Source: Myxococcales bacterium (GTDB lineage Bacteria > Myxococcota_A > UBA9160 > UBA4427). Taken from it: DNA of 64,000 nt. The stretch is taken from positions 133,646 to 197,645 of the forward strand of contig DUCN01000098.1 in NCBI GenBank assembly GCA_012959805.1, read 5' to 3'. A model generated the notes under the pieces. It saw only the letters and a program-made list of their open reading frames with translations, ran no database searches and had not been told where the DNA came from. Positions 33,932 through 43,022 of the stretch are shown one piece after another. Both the position numbers and the translations under genes were made by a program. The first letter of the stretch is position 1, and each line of letters begins with the position of its first letter.

Positions 33932-34495
33932 CTAGATCGCTAGATCCTCGCGCCTGAAGACGGCCTCGAGGCTCACGCCGCGTTTGGCGAATGCTTCGGA
34001 AGCACCCTCACCCCGATCCACGAGACAGATTACACGCGCGACCTTTCCGCCCGCTGCCTCCACAAGATCGACCGCGTCGAGCGTCGATCCACCCGTCGTC
34101 GTGGTGTCTTCGACGAGCGCAACTGTCTGCCCAGTCGAAAATCCACCCTCGATCTGTTTCGTGAGCCCGTGCTCCTTCTTCTGCTTACGCACGAAAAATC
34201 CGAGCAACGAATCCGTGGCAGGGTCGTTGGCCGCCGCAGCCAGAACAGCGGAGACCAGCGGCACTGCACCAACAGCCATCCCTCCAACCGCATCCACGGG
34301 CGGACCGCTCTGCAGCATGTCGAGCACCAGTCGGCCCGCCAGGGAAACACCCTTGGGCCGCATCAGCGTCTGCCTAAGGTCGAGATAGAAATTGCTCTTC
34401 TTGCCGCTCGCGAGAGTGACCTCCTTGCGTTCAAAGGAGACTTCTAGAATCAAGTTCAGCAAGGCCTGACGATCTGCGGGGGTCACCTGGGTCAT
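33932..34495 (-). CDS. pyrE: Orotate phosphoribosyltransferase
   Basis: A 187-aa enzyme of pyrimidine synthesis: orotate + PRPP to OMP. The PRPP-binding motif is VALVEDTTTTGGSTLDAV (about 117-134), and the flexible-loop region contains VRKQKKEHG (catalytic Lys). The N-terminal GKKSNFYLDLRQTLM is the usual OPRTase start domain. Together with pyrF, 2 kb away on the same strand but not adjacent, it supplies the last two steps of UMP synthesis. Confidence 0.93.
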   Translation of the reverse strand: MTQVTPADRQALLNLILEVSFERKEVTLASGKKSNFYLDLRQTLMRPKGVSLAGRLVLDMLQSGPPVDAVGGMAVGAVPLVSAVLAAAANDPATDSLLGFFVRKQKKEHGLTKQIEGGFSTGQTVALVEDTTTTGGSTLDAVDLVEAAGGKVARVICLVDRGEGASEAFAKRGVSLEAVFRREDLAI

Positions 34496-34538
34496 CTCTA
34501 TTTACGAGCTCCTGAATCGATCATGAACAATCGATCCT

Positions 34539-35720
34539 CTACGAAGTTTGGCGAATGCCGAGCGCGAACTCGGCGATCAACTTTTGGTGCAACTCGGTCG
34601 TGCCCTCACCAAATTCGAGCGACTTGGCCTCCATCAGCAACCGACCGATCTCGTACTCTGCGGTGACGGAATAACCACCAAATACCTGCATACCATCGAG
34701 TGCGTTCTGCGTCGCCGCCTGGCTGGCCTTCAGTTTAGCGAGCGAAGATTCCATCGAACATCGCTCGATTCCCGCGTCCTTCATTCGGCCGAGACGATAA
34801 ACGAGTAGCCGGGCCTGCTCCGTGCGCGCCACCATCTCCGCGATTTTTAACTGAATCATCTGGAATTCGCCGATCCTCTGTCCAAAGGCCTCACGTTCCA
34901 TGGCGTAGGGCGTCGCCAGATCGATCGCACGCTGCGACTGACCGACGCATCTGGCGGCCACTGAGAACCGACCCATATCGAGGGCGGACCCAAGGATCGG
35001 AAAGCCTCGTCCGGCTTCCCCTAACACAGCCTCGTCCGGCACAAAGGTGTCTTCGAAGTGAACCTCGGCCAGATTGTCCCGCTTGAGGGTCCGCATCGGA
35101 AAGGCGCCGATCGTCATGCCCTGCATCTCGCGAGGATCGGCGATGAAGGCTGTGACGCCTTTGTGTTTCAAGCTGCGGTCGATGCTGGCCACGATGAAAA
35201 AGGCGCCCGCATGATCGGCATGGGAGATGAACACCTTCGTCCCATTCAGCAGGTACCCCCCGTCGACCTTCTTGGCCGTCGTCTCCATATTGCCGAGATC
35301 CGTTCCCCCACGGGGTTCGGTGAGACAAGCCGAACAGATGATCTCGCCCTTCGCGATGCCGGGCAGAAAACGGTCCTTCTGATCCTCGGTACCAAATTTG
35401 AGAAGCGATCCACCGACCAGCGAGTTCGCAACCGAGACCACCGAGGCCACCACCCAGTCTATCCGAGCAAGCTCTTCGCAGATCACGCCGTACGTCACGA
35501 CATCCGAGTAGGATCCCCCGTATTCTTCCGGAATCATCGGCCCGAGAAGCCCCAACTCGGGCAGCTTGGCGATCAGCTCCGTCGGATACCGTTCCTCACG
35601 CTCGTATCGCTCGACATGGGGCAGAATCTCCGCCTCCGCGAATTCGCGGACAGTCTTGCGTACCAGACGCTGCTCCTCTGTGAGATCGAAATCCATCATT
35701 CGTTCGAGCGCAGTATTCAT
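34539..35720 (-). CDS. Acyl-CoA dehydrogenase
   Basis: A 393-aa FAD enzyme. It has the N-terminal helical domain (FDLTEEQRLVRKTVREFAEA), the middle beta domain (ACLTEPRGGTDLGNMETTA, which holds the substrate and FAD loop) and the C-terminal four-helix domain (GMQVFGGYSVTAEYEIGRL) with the catalytic Glu in FGEGTTELH near the end. It resembles short/branched-chain or glutaryl-type dehydrogenases; the exact acyl chain cannot be told. Electrons would pass to ETF. An alternative start 24 bp in (MDFDLTEE) is equally plausible. Confidence 0.9.
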   Translation of the reverse strand: MNTALERMMDFDLTEEQRLVRKTVREFAEAEILPHVERYEREERYPTELIAKLPELGLLGPMIPEEYGGSYSDVVTYGVICEELARIDWVVASVVSVANSLVGGSLLKFGTEDQKDRFLPGIAKGEIICSACLTEPRGGTDLGNMETTAKKVDGGYLLNGTKVFISHADHAGAFFIVASIDRSLKHKGVTAFIADPREMQGMTIGAFPMRTLKRDNLAEVHFEDTFVPDEAVLGEAGRGFPILGSALDMGRFSVAARCVGQSQRAIDLATPYAMEREAFGQRIGEFQMIQLKIAEMVARTEQARLLVYRLGRMKDAGIERCSMESSLAKLKASQAATQNALDGMQVFGGYSVTAEYEIGRLLMEAKSLEFGEGTTELHQKLIAEFALGIRQTS

Positions 35721-36025
35721 TGCCGGGGATCTCCGTCAGCGCATTCACGAGTCACCGCGACTGAACCGGCGATCGCAACGCGAGTTTTTCAGGGCTTCGA
35801 GGGAATCGCGAATCAGCGCCCACGGCGCGCGATCTTGGGAGGACAATGCGATTCCCGCCGAGAGGCGATCTTAGCCTGCGGAGCGTAAATGGGCGCCCGA
35901 GACGCCAACCGAATTTCAAGAACCCCAAAATCTGGATTCCGCCCCGAAGGGCATGGAAATTCGCGAACGATTCCCCTAAGTTCCCGGCCCTTCGAACACC
36001 CCCACCCTTTCTGAGGCAAGCCCCG
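35721..36025. other. Divergent intergenic region (305 bp)
   Basis: Between the acyl-CoA dehydrogenase gene (minus) and the 43-aa basic protein gene (plus). Plus-strand ORFs through this stretch merge in frame with the small gene but have no start signal of their own and an unlikely composition. No repeats or RNA motifs recognised. Confidence 0.45.
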
Positions 36026-36157
36026 ATGAGCCAGGCCAAGAAGTCCCGCGGTCATATCAAACGCAACAAGACGAGCCGGTACCGGGCAAAATTGAAGGCG
36101 AAGCATCGTCGCGTACGCAAGAAACAATCGGGGGGCGAGCGGAAGTTCTACCGCTGA
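36026..36157 (+). CDS. Tiny highly basic protein (43 aa)
   Basis: MSQAKKSRGHIKRNKTSRYR then AKLKAKHRRVRKKQSGGERK: about 45 % Lys/Arg, with a ribosome-like composition recalling small ribosomal proteins such as bTHX or the tails of L34/L36. ATG at 36026 with GAGG about 10 nt upstream. Convergent with pyrF across an inverted repeat. A nucleic-acid-binding or ribosome-associated role is inference. Confidence 0.65.
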   Translation: MSQAKKSRGHIKRNKTSRYRAKLKAKHRRVRKKQSGGERKFYR

Positions 36158-36232
36158 CGCCTTTGGCTTAAGGCCAATTGACACATACATCTTTGAATCG
36201 ACGGTATTGCCACGGGCCGAGTACGGCGCTCA

Positions 36233-36279
36233 TTTTGGCTGATGGCTCGGGCTGCGCCCTGCGCTTGATTCAGCCAAAA
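36233..36279. terminator. Probable bidirectional terminator
   Basis: TTTTGGCTGA (36233-36242) and TCAGCCAAAA (36270-36279) form a perfect 10-bp stem; the 27-nt loop contains a second small hairpin (GGGC-TGC-GCCC). The T-rich foot on one strand and the A-rich foot on the other suit terminators for the convergent small-protein gene and pyrF. Confidence 0.55.
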
Positions 36280-36366
36280 CGCACTCCGCACTGGGCCCTC
36301 GGCCAGTTGGCGTACAGAGTGGTTGCATCATCAGCCGGGAGGATTGGGGGAGGGTCGGCGTTCTGC

Positions 36367-37287
36367 TTAAGCCTTGACGGCGGCGCTTAGTTCGTTGATG
36401 GCTTTGTTGAGCGCTTCGTCGAACGCCGAGGCCCAGGATTCATGAGAGGCGGCTCTCCTGGCGGGTTCTGAGAAGAGGATTGCTCGGGATGAATTGACCA
36501 GGCCGCCTTCTAGGCCGTTCGAGCCGGGGACGAAGGATTGGACGGCATCCTCGGCTGATGCGCCCTGGGCGCCGTAGCCGGGAACCAGGAAAAGGGCCTT
36601 CGGGAGTGCATCGCGAACCTGACGTGCTTGGTCTGGCCAGGTGGCTCCGCAGACGACGCCGAGCGAGGACCAACCAGTCTTGCTGCCAAGTAGATCTGCT
36701 TCGATTCGTGACAGGCCGTCGGCTACGCGACCAAAGAGCGGCTCACCCTCGACGTCGCGATCCTGGAGATCGCCGCTGCCGGGATTGCTGGTCTTCACCA
36801 ATACGAAGAGACCGCGCCCTACGTCATTGGCCGCGCGCACGAAGGGTTCGAGGGTTTCGAATCCCAGGTAGGGATTGAGCGTGATGGCGTCGACGGGCAT
36901 CGCCGCATCGGCGCCGAGATAGGCACCGGCATAGCCCTCGGCGGTAGAACCGATATCGCCGCGCTTGGCATCGAGCAGAACCATCAAATCGGCGGCTCGA
37001 GCCCGGCGGCAAAGCCCGTCGAGCATGCGCATGCCCTGCCAACCCATCCTCTCGAAAAACGCGATCTGCGGCTTGATGATGGCAACACGGCCCGCCACGC
37101 GATCGATCACCTCCTCCAGGAACGCTTCGACTGCCGCGATTGTCTCAGCGTCGTCGGGAGCCATCGAGCCACGGCGAAAGAGCTCTGGAATCATCGGTAA
37201 ATGCGGATCGAGACCCACGCAGAGCGGATGGCCGAGAGTGCGCGTGCGTTCGATCAGACGATCCGCAAAGTTCAAAGGGTGTGTCAT
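36367..37287 (-). CDS. pyrF: Orotidine 5'-phosphate decarboxylase (type 2)
   Basis: A 306-aa enzyme converting OMP to UMP. The catalytic D-x-K-R-x-D signature is LLDAKRGDIGSTA (about 101-113); the longer chain and the CVGLDPHLPMIPE N-terminus are typical of the type 2 family found in actinobacteria, myxobacteria and relatives. The C-terminal FLVPGYGAQG supplies the phosphate loop. It is divergent from tgt with 47 bp between starts, so promoters overlap. Confidence 0.92.
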   Translation of the reverse strand: MTHPLNFADRLIERTRTLGHPLCVGLDPHLPMIPELFRRGSMAPDDAETIAAVEAFLEEVIDRVAGRVAIIKPQIAFFERMGWQGMRMLDGLCRRARAADLMVLLDAKRGDIGSTAEGYAGAYLGADAAMPVDAITLNPYLGFETLEPFVRAANDVGRGLFVLVKTSNPGSGDLQDRDVEGEPLFGRVADGLSRIEADLLGSKTGWSSLGVVCGATWPDQARQVRDALPKALFLVPGYGAQGASAEDAVQSFVPGSNGLEGGLVNSSRAILFSEPARRAASHESWASAFDEALNKAINELSAAVKA

Positions 37288-37334
37288 CGAGACCGATCCT
37301 ACCTGACCTGACCGGGGTCGCTACGCTGCGGGCG

Positions 37335-38522
37335 ATGAACCAATCACTAGACCCACCCGCGACCTCAACGGCGACCTCGAGCGGCTTCGACTTTCAGCTC
37401 GAGCAGACCAGCGACCGCGCGCGCGCCGGGCACTTGTCGACACCACATGGTGTCATCAAGACGCCCGCATTCATGCCGGTGGGCACCCACGGTGCGCTGA
37501 AGGCGATGACCCCAGCCCAGGTCGCCGACACGGGCTCCGAGATCATCCTGGCCAACACCTACCATCTCGCGCTGCGACCCGGAGAGGCGCTCGTTGAGAA
37601 ACTCGGCGGCCTGCATGACTTCATGCAGTGGCCGGGGCCGATTCTGACCGACTCCGGAGGCTTTCAGGTCTTCTCGCTGCCCGGCGTCGAGATTACGGAC
37701 CGATGCGCGCGCTTCCAGAACGAAGTGACGGGCCAGACGATGGATCTCACGCCCGAGCGCTCCATCGAGATTCAGAACCGGCTCGGCGCGGACATCATCA
37801 TGGCCTTTGACGAATGCACGCCCTACCCCGCGACCCGGCAGCAGGCGGGCCAGGGCGTTCGGCGAACCCTTCAGTGGATGGAGCGATGTCTGAAGGCCCA
37901 TTCGCGCGCCGAGGATCAGGCGCTCTTTGGAATTGTTCAGGGTTCGACGTTTCCCGAGCTGCGCGAAGCGTGTGCGGCGTCACTGGTGGCCATGGATTGT
38001 CCGGGTTATGCGATTGGTGGCGTCTCCGTGGGCGAGGGCCATGAGCTGTTATGTCAGGTGACGGACCATGCCGCGCCGCTGCTGCCGGAGAACAAGCCGC
38101 GGTACCTGATGGGCGTCGGCCTTCCCGAAGATCTGATCGCCTGCATCGGTTATGGCATCGACATGTTCGATTGTGTGATCCCGACCCGGTATGCCCGCTC
38201 GGCGACCGTCTTCACGTCGCGCGGTCGCATTCGCCTGACGAATCGACGTTTTCGCCGAGATGCCTTCCCCGTCGATGCCTCGTGTAGCTGTTATACGTGC
38301 ACGGGCGGATTCACTCGCGCCTATATCCATCATCTGTTCGCGGCAAACGAAGTCCTCTCCGCCGTGCTCTGCTCGATCCACAATGTTCATTTCTACCAAC
38401 GCCTGGTCGCCGATGCACGCACAGCGATTGCACAGAAGGATTACGCCCGTTTCGCGAAGGAATTCCTGGCTCGTTATCAAAACGAGACAAGTCGGGGTAA
38501 AACAATTAGCCTTCCGGAATGA
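37335..38522 (+). CDS. tgt: tRNA-guanine (queuine) transglycosylase
   Basis: A 395-aa enzyme that exchanges guanine-34 for preQ1 in GU(N)-anticodon tRNAs, giving queuosine. TIM-barrel landmarks are ILANTYHLALRPG, LTDSGGFQVFSL (catalytic Asp), VIPTRYARSAT with the nucleophilic Asp just before it (DMFDC), and the C-terminal zinc site CSCYTC followed by HH. Start at 37335 (MNQSLDPP): the long upstream frame overlaps pyrF on the opposite strand. The last 4 bp overlap the DsbA-like lipoprotein gene (ATGA). Confidence 0.93.
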   Translation: MNQSLDPPATSTATSSGFDFQLEQTSDRARAGHLSTPHGVIKTPAFMPVGTHGALKAMTPAQVADTGSEIILANTYHLALRPGEALVEKLGGLHDFMQWPGPILTDSGGFQVFSLPGVEITDRCARFQNEVTGQTMDLTPERSIEIQNRLGADIIMAFDECTPYPATRQQAGQGVRRTLQWMERCLKAHSRAEDQALFGIVQGSTFPELREACAASLVAMDCPGYAIGGVSVGEGHELLCQVTDHAAPLLPENKPRYLMGVGLPEDLIACIGYGIDMFDCVIPTRYARSATVFTSRGRIRLTNRRFRRDAFPVDASCSCYTCTGGFTRAYIHHLFAANEVLSAVLCSIHNVHFYQRLVADARTAIAQKDYARFAKEFLARYQNETSRGKTISLPE

Positions 38523-39658
38523 CGACAATCCTCGACGACCAACCCGTGCACGATCCCGCCCCCATTCCGGCACAATTTCGGATCATTCTGCTCTTGAGCC
38601 TCGGACTCCTGCTCAGTTTCCCCCTGACCGGCTGTGGTTCTCAAGACTCGACACCCTTCGCAGTGGATACGGCACCGGCGGCTCATGCCGAGAGCGGCCA
38701 AGGCGGCGGCAGCAGCGTTGCGATCGTGCTCGAAGGTCGCGAGGTCACGGTCGATGAAGTCGATGAACACATGAAGAACCAATTCATGCTGGAGTTCCAG
38801 CAGCAGCCCAAGGATCGACAATTCGCCCTGCGCGAAAACGCCGCTCGGGATCTCATGAAGAAGATCGTGATGGAGGACGCAGCCGAAAAGGCGGGGGTCA
38901 CAGTCGAAGCCCTCTATGAAGACATCTCCGGCTCCGTCACTGAGCCGACCGAGGAAGAGGTTGCCACCTGGTATGCGGCGAACCAGAGTCGACTCCAAGG
39001 CCGTCGCCTCGAAGACGTCGCAACCCAGATCAGCCAGCACCTCGTGAACGAGCGCCGCACCCAGGCGCTGCGCGACTTCCTTGATCCAAATTTCAAAGCC
39101 CTGTCCATGCGAATGGTTTTGTCACCGCCGCGCGTTGAACTCGGCGCGACGCGTCTTTCCCGGGGCGCCGACGATGCCCCGGTCACGATCACGACTTTCA
39201 GCGACTACCAATGTCCCTACTGCATCCTGGCTGAATCCATCCTCGACGAAGTACTCGCGCGCTACCCGGAGAAGGTGCGCATCGTCCATCGCCATTTCCC
39301 CCTCGACGGCATTCATCCCTTCGCCCGACCCGCGGCGGAAGCGTCCATGTGTGCCGACGAACAGGGTCAGTTCTGGGAGTTCCACCAGGCGATCTTCAAT
39401 CTCTCGGGCAAGCTTGTTGACGGGTCGCTTGCCAAGATTGGGGATGATCTCGGGCTCGACGCAGACAAGCTGAAAACTTGTATTGACGAGCGGCGCTTCA
39501 AGGATTTTGTCGAGGCGGACTTTGCCGCCGGGCGCGCCGCGGGCATAACCGGGACGCCCGCCTTCTACATCAATGGCATCGTGTTTAGTGGTGAACGGGA
39601 TGCCGACGAAATGAGTCGACACGTCGATCTCGAATTGGCGAGAATCGAGGGGCGCTAG
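38519..39658 (+). CDS. Lipoprotein with DsbA-like thioredoxin domain
   Basis: A 379-aa precursor. Signal peptide and lipobox (FPLTGCGS, Cys about 39) predict a membrane-anchored periplasmic protein. Residues 70-195 form a helical SurA/trigger-factor-like region (REVTVDEVDEHMKNQF). Residues 205-375 form a DsbA/Thioredoxin_4 domain with the active site CPYC in FSDYQCPYCILAE and a cis-Pro region TGTPAFYINGIVF. It probably oxidises or isomerises disulphides of exported proteins. It is translationally coupled to tgt. The combination of a foldase-like helical module with a thiol-oxidase module is unusual. Confidence 0.85.
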   Translation: MTTILDDQPVHDPAPIPAQFRIILLLSLGLLLSFPLTGCGSQDSTPFAVDTAPAAHAESGQGGGSSVAIVLEGREVTVDEVDEHMKNQFMLEFQQQPKDRQFALRENAARDLMKKIVMEDAAEKAGVTVEALYEDISGSVTEPTEEEVATWYAANQSRLQGRRLEDVATQISQHLVNERRTQALRDFLDPNFKALSMRMVLSPPRVELGATRLSRGADDAPVTITTFSDYQCPYCILAESILDEVLARYPEKVRIVHRHFPLDGIHPFARPAAEASMCADEQGQFWEFHQAIFNLSGKLVDGSLAKIGDDLGLDADKLKTCIDERRFKDFVEADFAAGRAAGITGTPAFYINGIVFSGERDADEMSRHVDLELARIEGR

Positions 39659-39845
39659 CGGGAGCCGGGACTTCGCGCGTTCACCCGCTCGAATCTTCGT
39701 GGCAGGCAGCCACGATATTGTGACCATCCAGAACCAGAACGTAGGACGCGCAAGACTTAGCGTGGACTTCTTCTTATCTTCCCGACGGCGATGGCAAGCA
39801 CAAAGAACCGGTACCAGCCGTTAAGTTAGGGATTTCACTTGACCC

Positions 39846-39986
39846 TCAAGCGGCTTCCCTTTGCTGTTGTTCGCATTGGTCAAAGAACATTTCGGGCGAA
39901 CGCCCGCTGAGCGACCCATGGGGTCGATCAAAGTTGTATTCGTAAAGCCATTGTTCCGTTGCTTCGCGAGCCTCTCGGACCGGCTC
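39846..39986 (-). pseudogene. IS3 OrfB transposase, C-terminal fragment
   Basis: The fragment ends ATEQWLYEYNFDRPHGSLSG RSPEMFFDQ, the E-W-L-x-x-Y-N-x-x-R-P-H-x-S-L signature at the end of IS3-family integrase cores, containing the last residues of the DDE domain. Upstream frames do not continue the homology. Confidence 0.7.
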
Positions 39987-40378
39987 GAGCGGTTGTGTCG
40001 ATACGTGGCCCGCCCGCCGCTCATTCCCCCGCCCCGGGCACATCAGGTTCGGTATCACGGGGTGTTTGCGCCGTGTGCCAGGGGGCGAGAACGGGTCGTG
40101 CCTGCGCGAACGGTCGGGGAGGGCAATCGACCTTCAACGTTTATGACCAACAGCTTCTGCCCTGATATACGGAATGGACCGAGATGGTCTTGCCAAAATC
40201 TTCCACGATTCCCACATAGCCCCCGTTGGCGTCGTAAGCCTCCGAGCCCGCCCACGCTCTCCGAGAGCGGGCATCCCTGACGACTGTTGGACGAGCCTAG
40301 TGCCGCTGTTTCGTCATCGAGCGGAGCCATCCGGGTGCGCTAGGCCGAGCGAGTTCGCGACGATCGGCAAGAGCGAGT

Positions 40379-40489
40379 CTACGATATCGCGATGCCCGAC
40401 ATCGAACGATCGCTTTCCTTGGCCAGCTTCACGGTCTCAGCTTCGAACTCTTCCGTCAACCGCCTTCTTGTTTGCTTCTTTATCGTCAT
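40379..40489 (-). pseudogene. IS3 OrfA, N-terminal fragment (36 codons)
   Basis: Reads MTIKKQTRRRLTEEFEAETV KLAKESDRSM then a premature TAG: the T-E-E-F-x-A-E-x-V-K-L start of the IS3/IS911 OrfA helix-turn-helix. The rest of OrfA is missing or out of frame. Confidence 0.7.
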
Positions 40490-40550
40490 TATGAACTCCC
40501 TGAGAAAGACTAGCTTCCTCTCGTGAGTCCACTTTTCCGTGCAGGGTCAC

Positions 40551-41294
40551 TGCTGTACTTGATTGATGGGAGGCGGGTTCCCTCGGAACGGGGAGCAAAA
40601 TGCTCAGGATTAGCGATTGTCGGGAGGACGAGGCTTGCTCAACGGGGCCTCGAAAAACCGTTCCCCGTCGAGCATTTCAAAGAGCGTCGATCAAGACCGG
40701 TTTTCATCACTCGGGAATCACAAGTCTCTGGCCAACCTTGGGCGGAGTCTCGAAGTACCTCCGGCCTAGCCAAGGGTCGCAGATCGCGGCGCGTTGCTAC
40801 CCGTGCGACATATACGACAGAACGATCGCAGTGAATCCCTTCCCGAGTCGAAGACCTGTTGAGTGCGATTGATTGGATCCGGCCAGGTCCCGTGCAGGTC
40901 CCCTATCGGATCGAGTTGTGATGTCGCTATGTGAGTCCGAACGACCTACGGCGGAATCGTTCCCTGCGGCTCTCAAACAACTGTCACACAACGCCCTTCC
41001 AATTCGCTCTGTCCAAGCCTCCTACCGGTTCTGATCGAACAAAGCCGTCAGTGCCTTGGACTGGCGCCCCTACTCTTTTCCTCTGCTCTCTTTATCTCAT
41101 ACTTGGCTGCTGAATCGTGCAGCTAAATGCGTGACTATCGGAATTAACGCCGCGTTCAATATAAGATTTTTTCATACAGGGCCAAAGTCGAATGCACGTG
41201 GCCGGGGGGGCTTTCCACACCAGACTCGACTGCTTCGACCTTTTCGACCTTCGGACATGACAGGCCTGCGGGAATTCGGGAGAATGCGCCTCCC
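40551..41294. other. Gene-poor region next to the IS relic (about 740 bp)
   Basis: No supported gene. Short ORFs occur in several frames without ribosome sites or recognisable content. The last ~150 bp before ychF are AT-richer (TATAAGATTTTTTC near 41160) and probably hold its promoter. Confidence 0.45.
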
Positions 41295-42383
41295 ATGGGA
41301 CTCACTTGCGGCATAGTCGGCCTCCCAAACGTCGGTAAGAGCACGATCTTCAACGCTCTAACCGCTGCGGGCATTGCGGCCGAAAACTACCCCTTCTGCA
41401 CGATCGAGCCGAATACCGGAGTCGTCGTCGTGCCCGACTTGCGCCTCGCGCAGCTCGACAGCCTGATCCAGTCGAAGTCGGTAGTGCCGACCTCCGTCGA
41501 ATTTGTCGATATCGCGGGCCTGGTGAAGGGTGCTTCGCAGGGTGAGGGCTTAGGCAACCAATTCCTGGGCAATATTCGCGAGACGAACGCGATCATCCAT
41601 GTCGTTCGATGCTTCGACGACGAGAACGTGGTCCACGTAGACGGCCACCCCGACCCGGTTCGAGATGCCGAGACCATCGATGTCGAGCTCGGCCTCGCCG
41701 ACCTCGAAGCTGTGTCGAAACGAGCCGATCGGGCCCAGAAGGTCGCCAAGTCCGGCGACAAGGTCGCGCGCGCGGAATTCGAATTCTTCACCGCACTCGG
41801 CGAGCATCTTTCCTCGGGTCGGCCGGCCCGAACCTTCGATATCCCCGAGCCGTTGGTCCTGGCGGTGAAGGAAGCGCATCTGCTGACTGCGAAGCCCGTT
41901 CTCTACGTCGCCAATGTCGACGAAGAAGGGCTCGAAAAGGGCAACGCCTACAGCCAGGCACTCGAGAAACTCGCTGGCGACGCGGAGGTCGTCCGTATCT
42001 GCGGAAAGGTCGAAGCGGAGCTCTCAGAACTCGACGATGACGACAAACGGGAATTCCTGGCCGACCTGGGCATCGAAGAACCGGGGCTCAATCGCTTGAT
42101 TCGCGCCGCCTACGCACTTCTCGATCTGGTCACGTTCTTTACTGCCGGGCCGAAGGAGATCCGTGCCTGGACCGTTCGCCGGGGCACGTCGGCACCCCAG
42201 GCAGCCGGCGAGATCCATTCCGATTTCGAGAAGCATTTCATTCGCGCCGAGGTCATCGCTTTCGACACCTACATCGAACTACAGGGCGAAGCCGAAGCAA
42301 AAGCCAAGGGCGCGATGCAGGTCGAAGGCAAGGACTACATCGTGGCTGATGGCGATGTCATCTATTTCCGAACCAGCGCCTAG
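41295..42383 (+). CDS. ychF: Redox-regulated ATPase YchF (OLA1 family)
   Basis: A 362-aa Obg-related P-loop protein that prefers ATP. G1 is GLPNVGKST (about 9-17), switch II DIAGLVKGASQGEGLGNQFL, and the G4 position is NVDE (VANVDE) instead of NKxD, which explains ATP preference. The C-terminal TGS-like domain (IRAWTVRRGTSAPQAAGEIH) completes the family layout. It binds ribosomes and modulates stress and antioxidant responses in other bacteria. Followed by rnhA 100 bp downstream on the same strand. Confidence 0.95.
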   Translation: MGLTCGIVGLPNVGKSTIFNALTAAGIAAENYPFCTIEPNTGVVVVPDLRLAQLDSLIQSKSVVPTSVEFVDIAGLVKGASQGEGLGNQFLGNIRETNAIIHVVRCFDDENVVHVDGHPDPVRDAETIDVELGLADLEAVSKRADRAQKVAKSGDKVARAEFEFFTALGEHLSSGRPARTFDIPEPLVLAVKEAHLLTAKPVLYVANVDEEGLEKGNAYSQALEKLAGDAEVVRICGKVEAELSELDDDDKREFLADLGIEEPGLNRLIRAAYALLDLVTFFTAGPKEIRAWTVRRGTSAPQAAGEIHSDFEKHFIRAEVIAFDTYIELQGEAEAKAKGAMQVEGKDYIVADGDVIYFRTSA

Positions 42384-42484
42384 CGCCACCCATCACAACG
42401 ACTCAAAGGCTCGACCGCCCACAATTTCCCTAGATGTCCCCCTAGATATCCAATCGGCCCCCTCGCCCAAGGAGACCACCCAGC

Positions 42485-42973
42485 GTGGCTAAACGCATCG
42501 CACAACAAATGACGCCGGAAGAAGTCCTCGCGACTCAATTCGGTGGCCCGGACTCTGGCGTTTTCACCGACGGGTCCTGCGATCCGAATCCCGGCGTGGG
42601 CGGCTGGGGATGGGTCTGGGTCGAAAGCGGAGAGATCCTCGCCCAGGGCAATGGACGAAGCCCCGATACGACCACCAACAACCGGATGGAATTACAGGCG
42701 CTGATCGAAGCCTTCAAGACGCTGCCCGACGACCGCGATCTCATCGCCTATTCCGATAGCCAACTCTGCGTGAACACGATTAATGAATGGGCCCCTGGAT
42801 GGGAGAAGCGCGGCTGGAAGCGCAAAGGCGGCCCGATCAAGAACCTCGAACTCGTTCAGGAACTCTACGCCCTCGCGAATGCCAAGCCGCGAATCAAGCT
42901 GCAGTGGATTCGCGCGCATGAGGGCACTCGCTGGAATGAATACGCGGACGCCCTCGCGGCGCTGGACGCCTGA
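42485..42973 (+). CDS. rnhA: Ribonuclease HI
   Basis: A 162-aa enzyme degrading the RNA of RNA-DNA hybrids. Catalytic acidic residues are visible in VFTDGSCDPNPG, RMELQALIEA and IAYSDSQLC, and the fourth in NEYADALA after WIRAHEG. The basic protrusion GWEKRGWKRKGGPIKN matches E. coli RNase HI. GTG start at 42485 with AAGGAG about 10 nt upstream. Convergent with the ArsC-like gene. Confidence 0.93.
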   Translation: MAKRIAQQMTPEEVLATQFGGPDSGVFTDGSCDPNPGVGGWGWVWVESGEILAQGNGRSPDTTTNNRMELQALIEAFKTLPDDRDLIAYSDSQLCVNTINEWAPGWEKRGWKRKGGPIKNLELVQELYALANAKPRIKLQWIRAHEGTRWNEYADALAALDA

Positions 42974-42977
42974 TCAG

Positions 42978-42992
42978 GAACTCCGCGAGTTC
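42978..42992. terminator. Short inverted repeat between convergent genes
   Basis: GAACTC-CGC-GAGTTC is a perfect 6-bp hairpin in the 49-bp gap between rnhA and the convergent arsC-like gene. No T-tract; weak terminator candidate. Confidence 0.3.
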
Positions 42993-43022
42993 AGAGCCCG
43001 GGACCGGATCCCAGGAACAAGA

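Larger units (their letters stand above)
39846..40550 (-). mobile_element. Degraded IS3-family insertion sequence
   Basis: The two ends of an IS3-type transposase survive on the minus strand: the OrfA start (40379-40489) and the OrfB integrase C-terminus (39846-39986). About 390 bp between them keeps no readable transposase, so most of the ~1.2-kb element is deleted. A GTGAGTCCACTTTTCCGTGC stretch at about 40524-40543 resembles an IS3-type terminal repeat outside OrfA. No matching left end or target duplication is obvious. The element is inactive. Confidence 0.65.
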
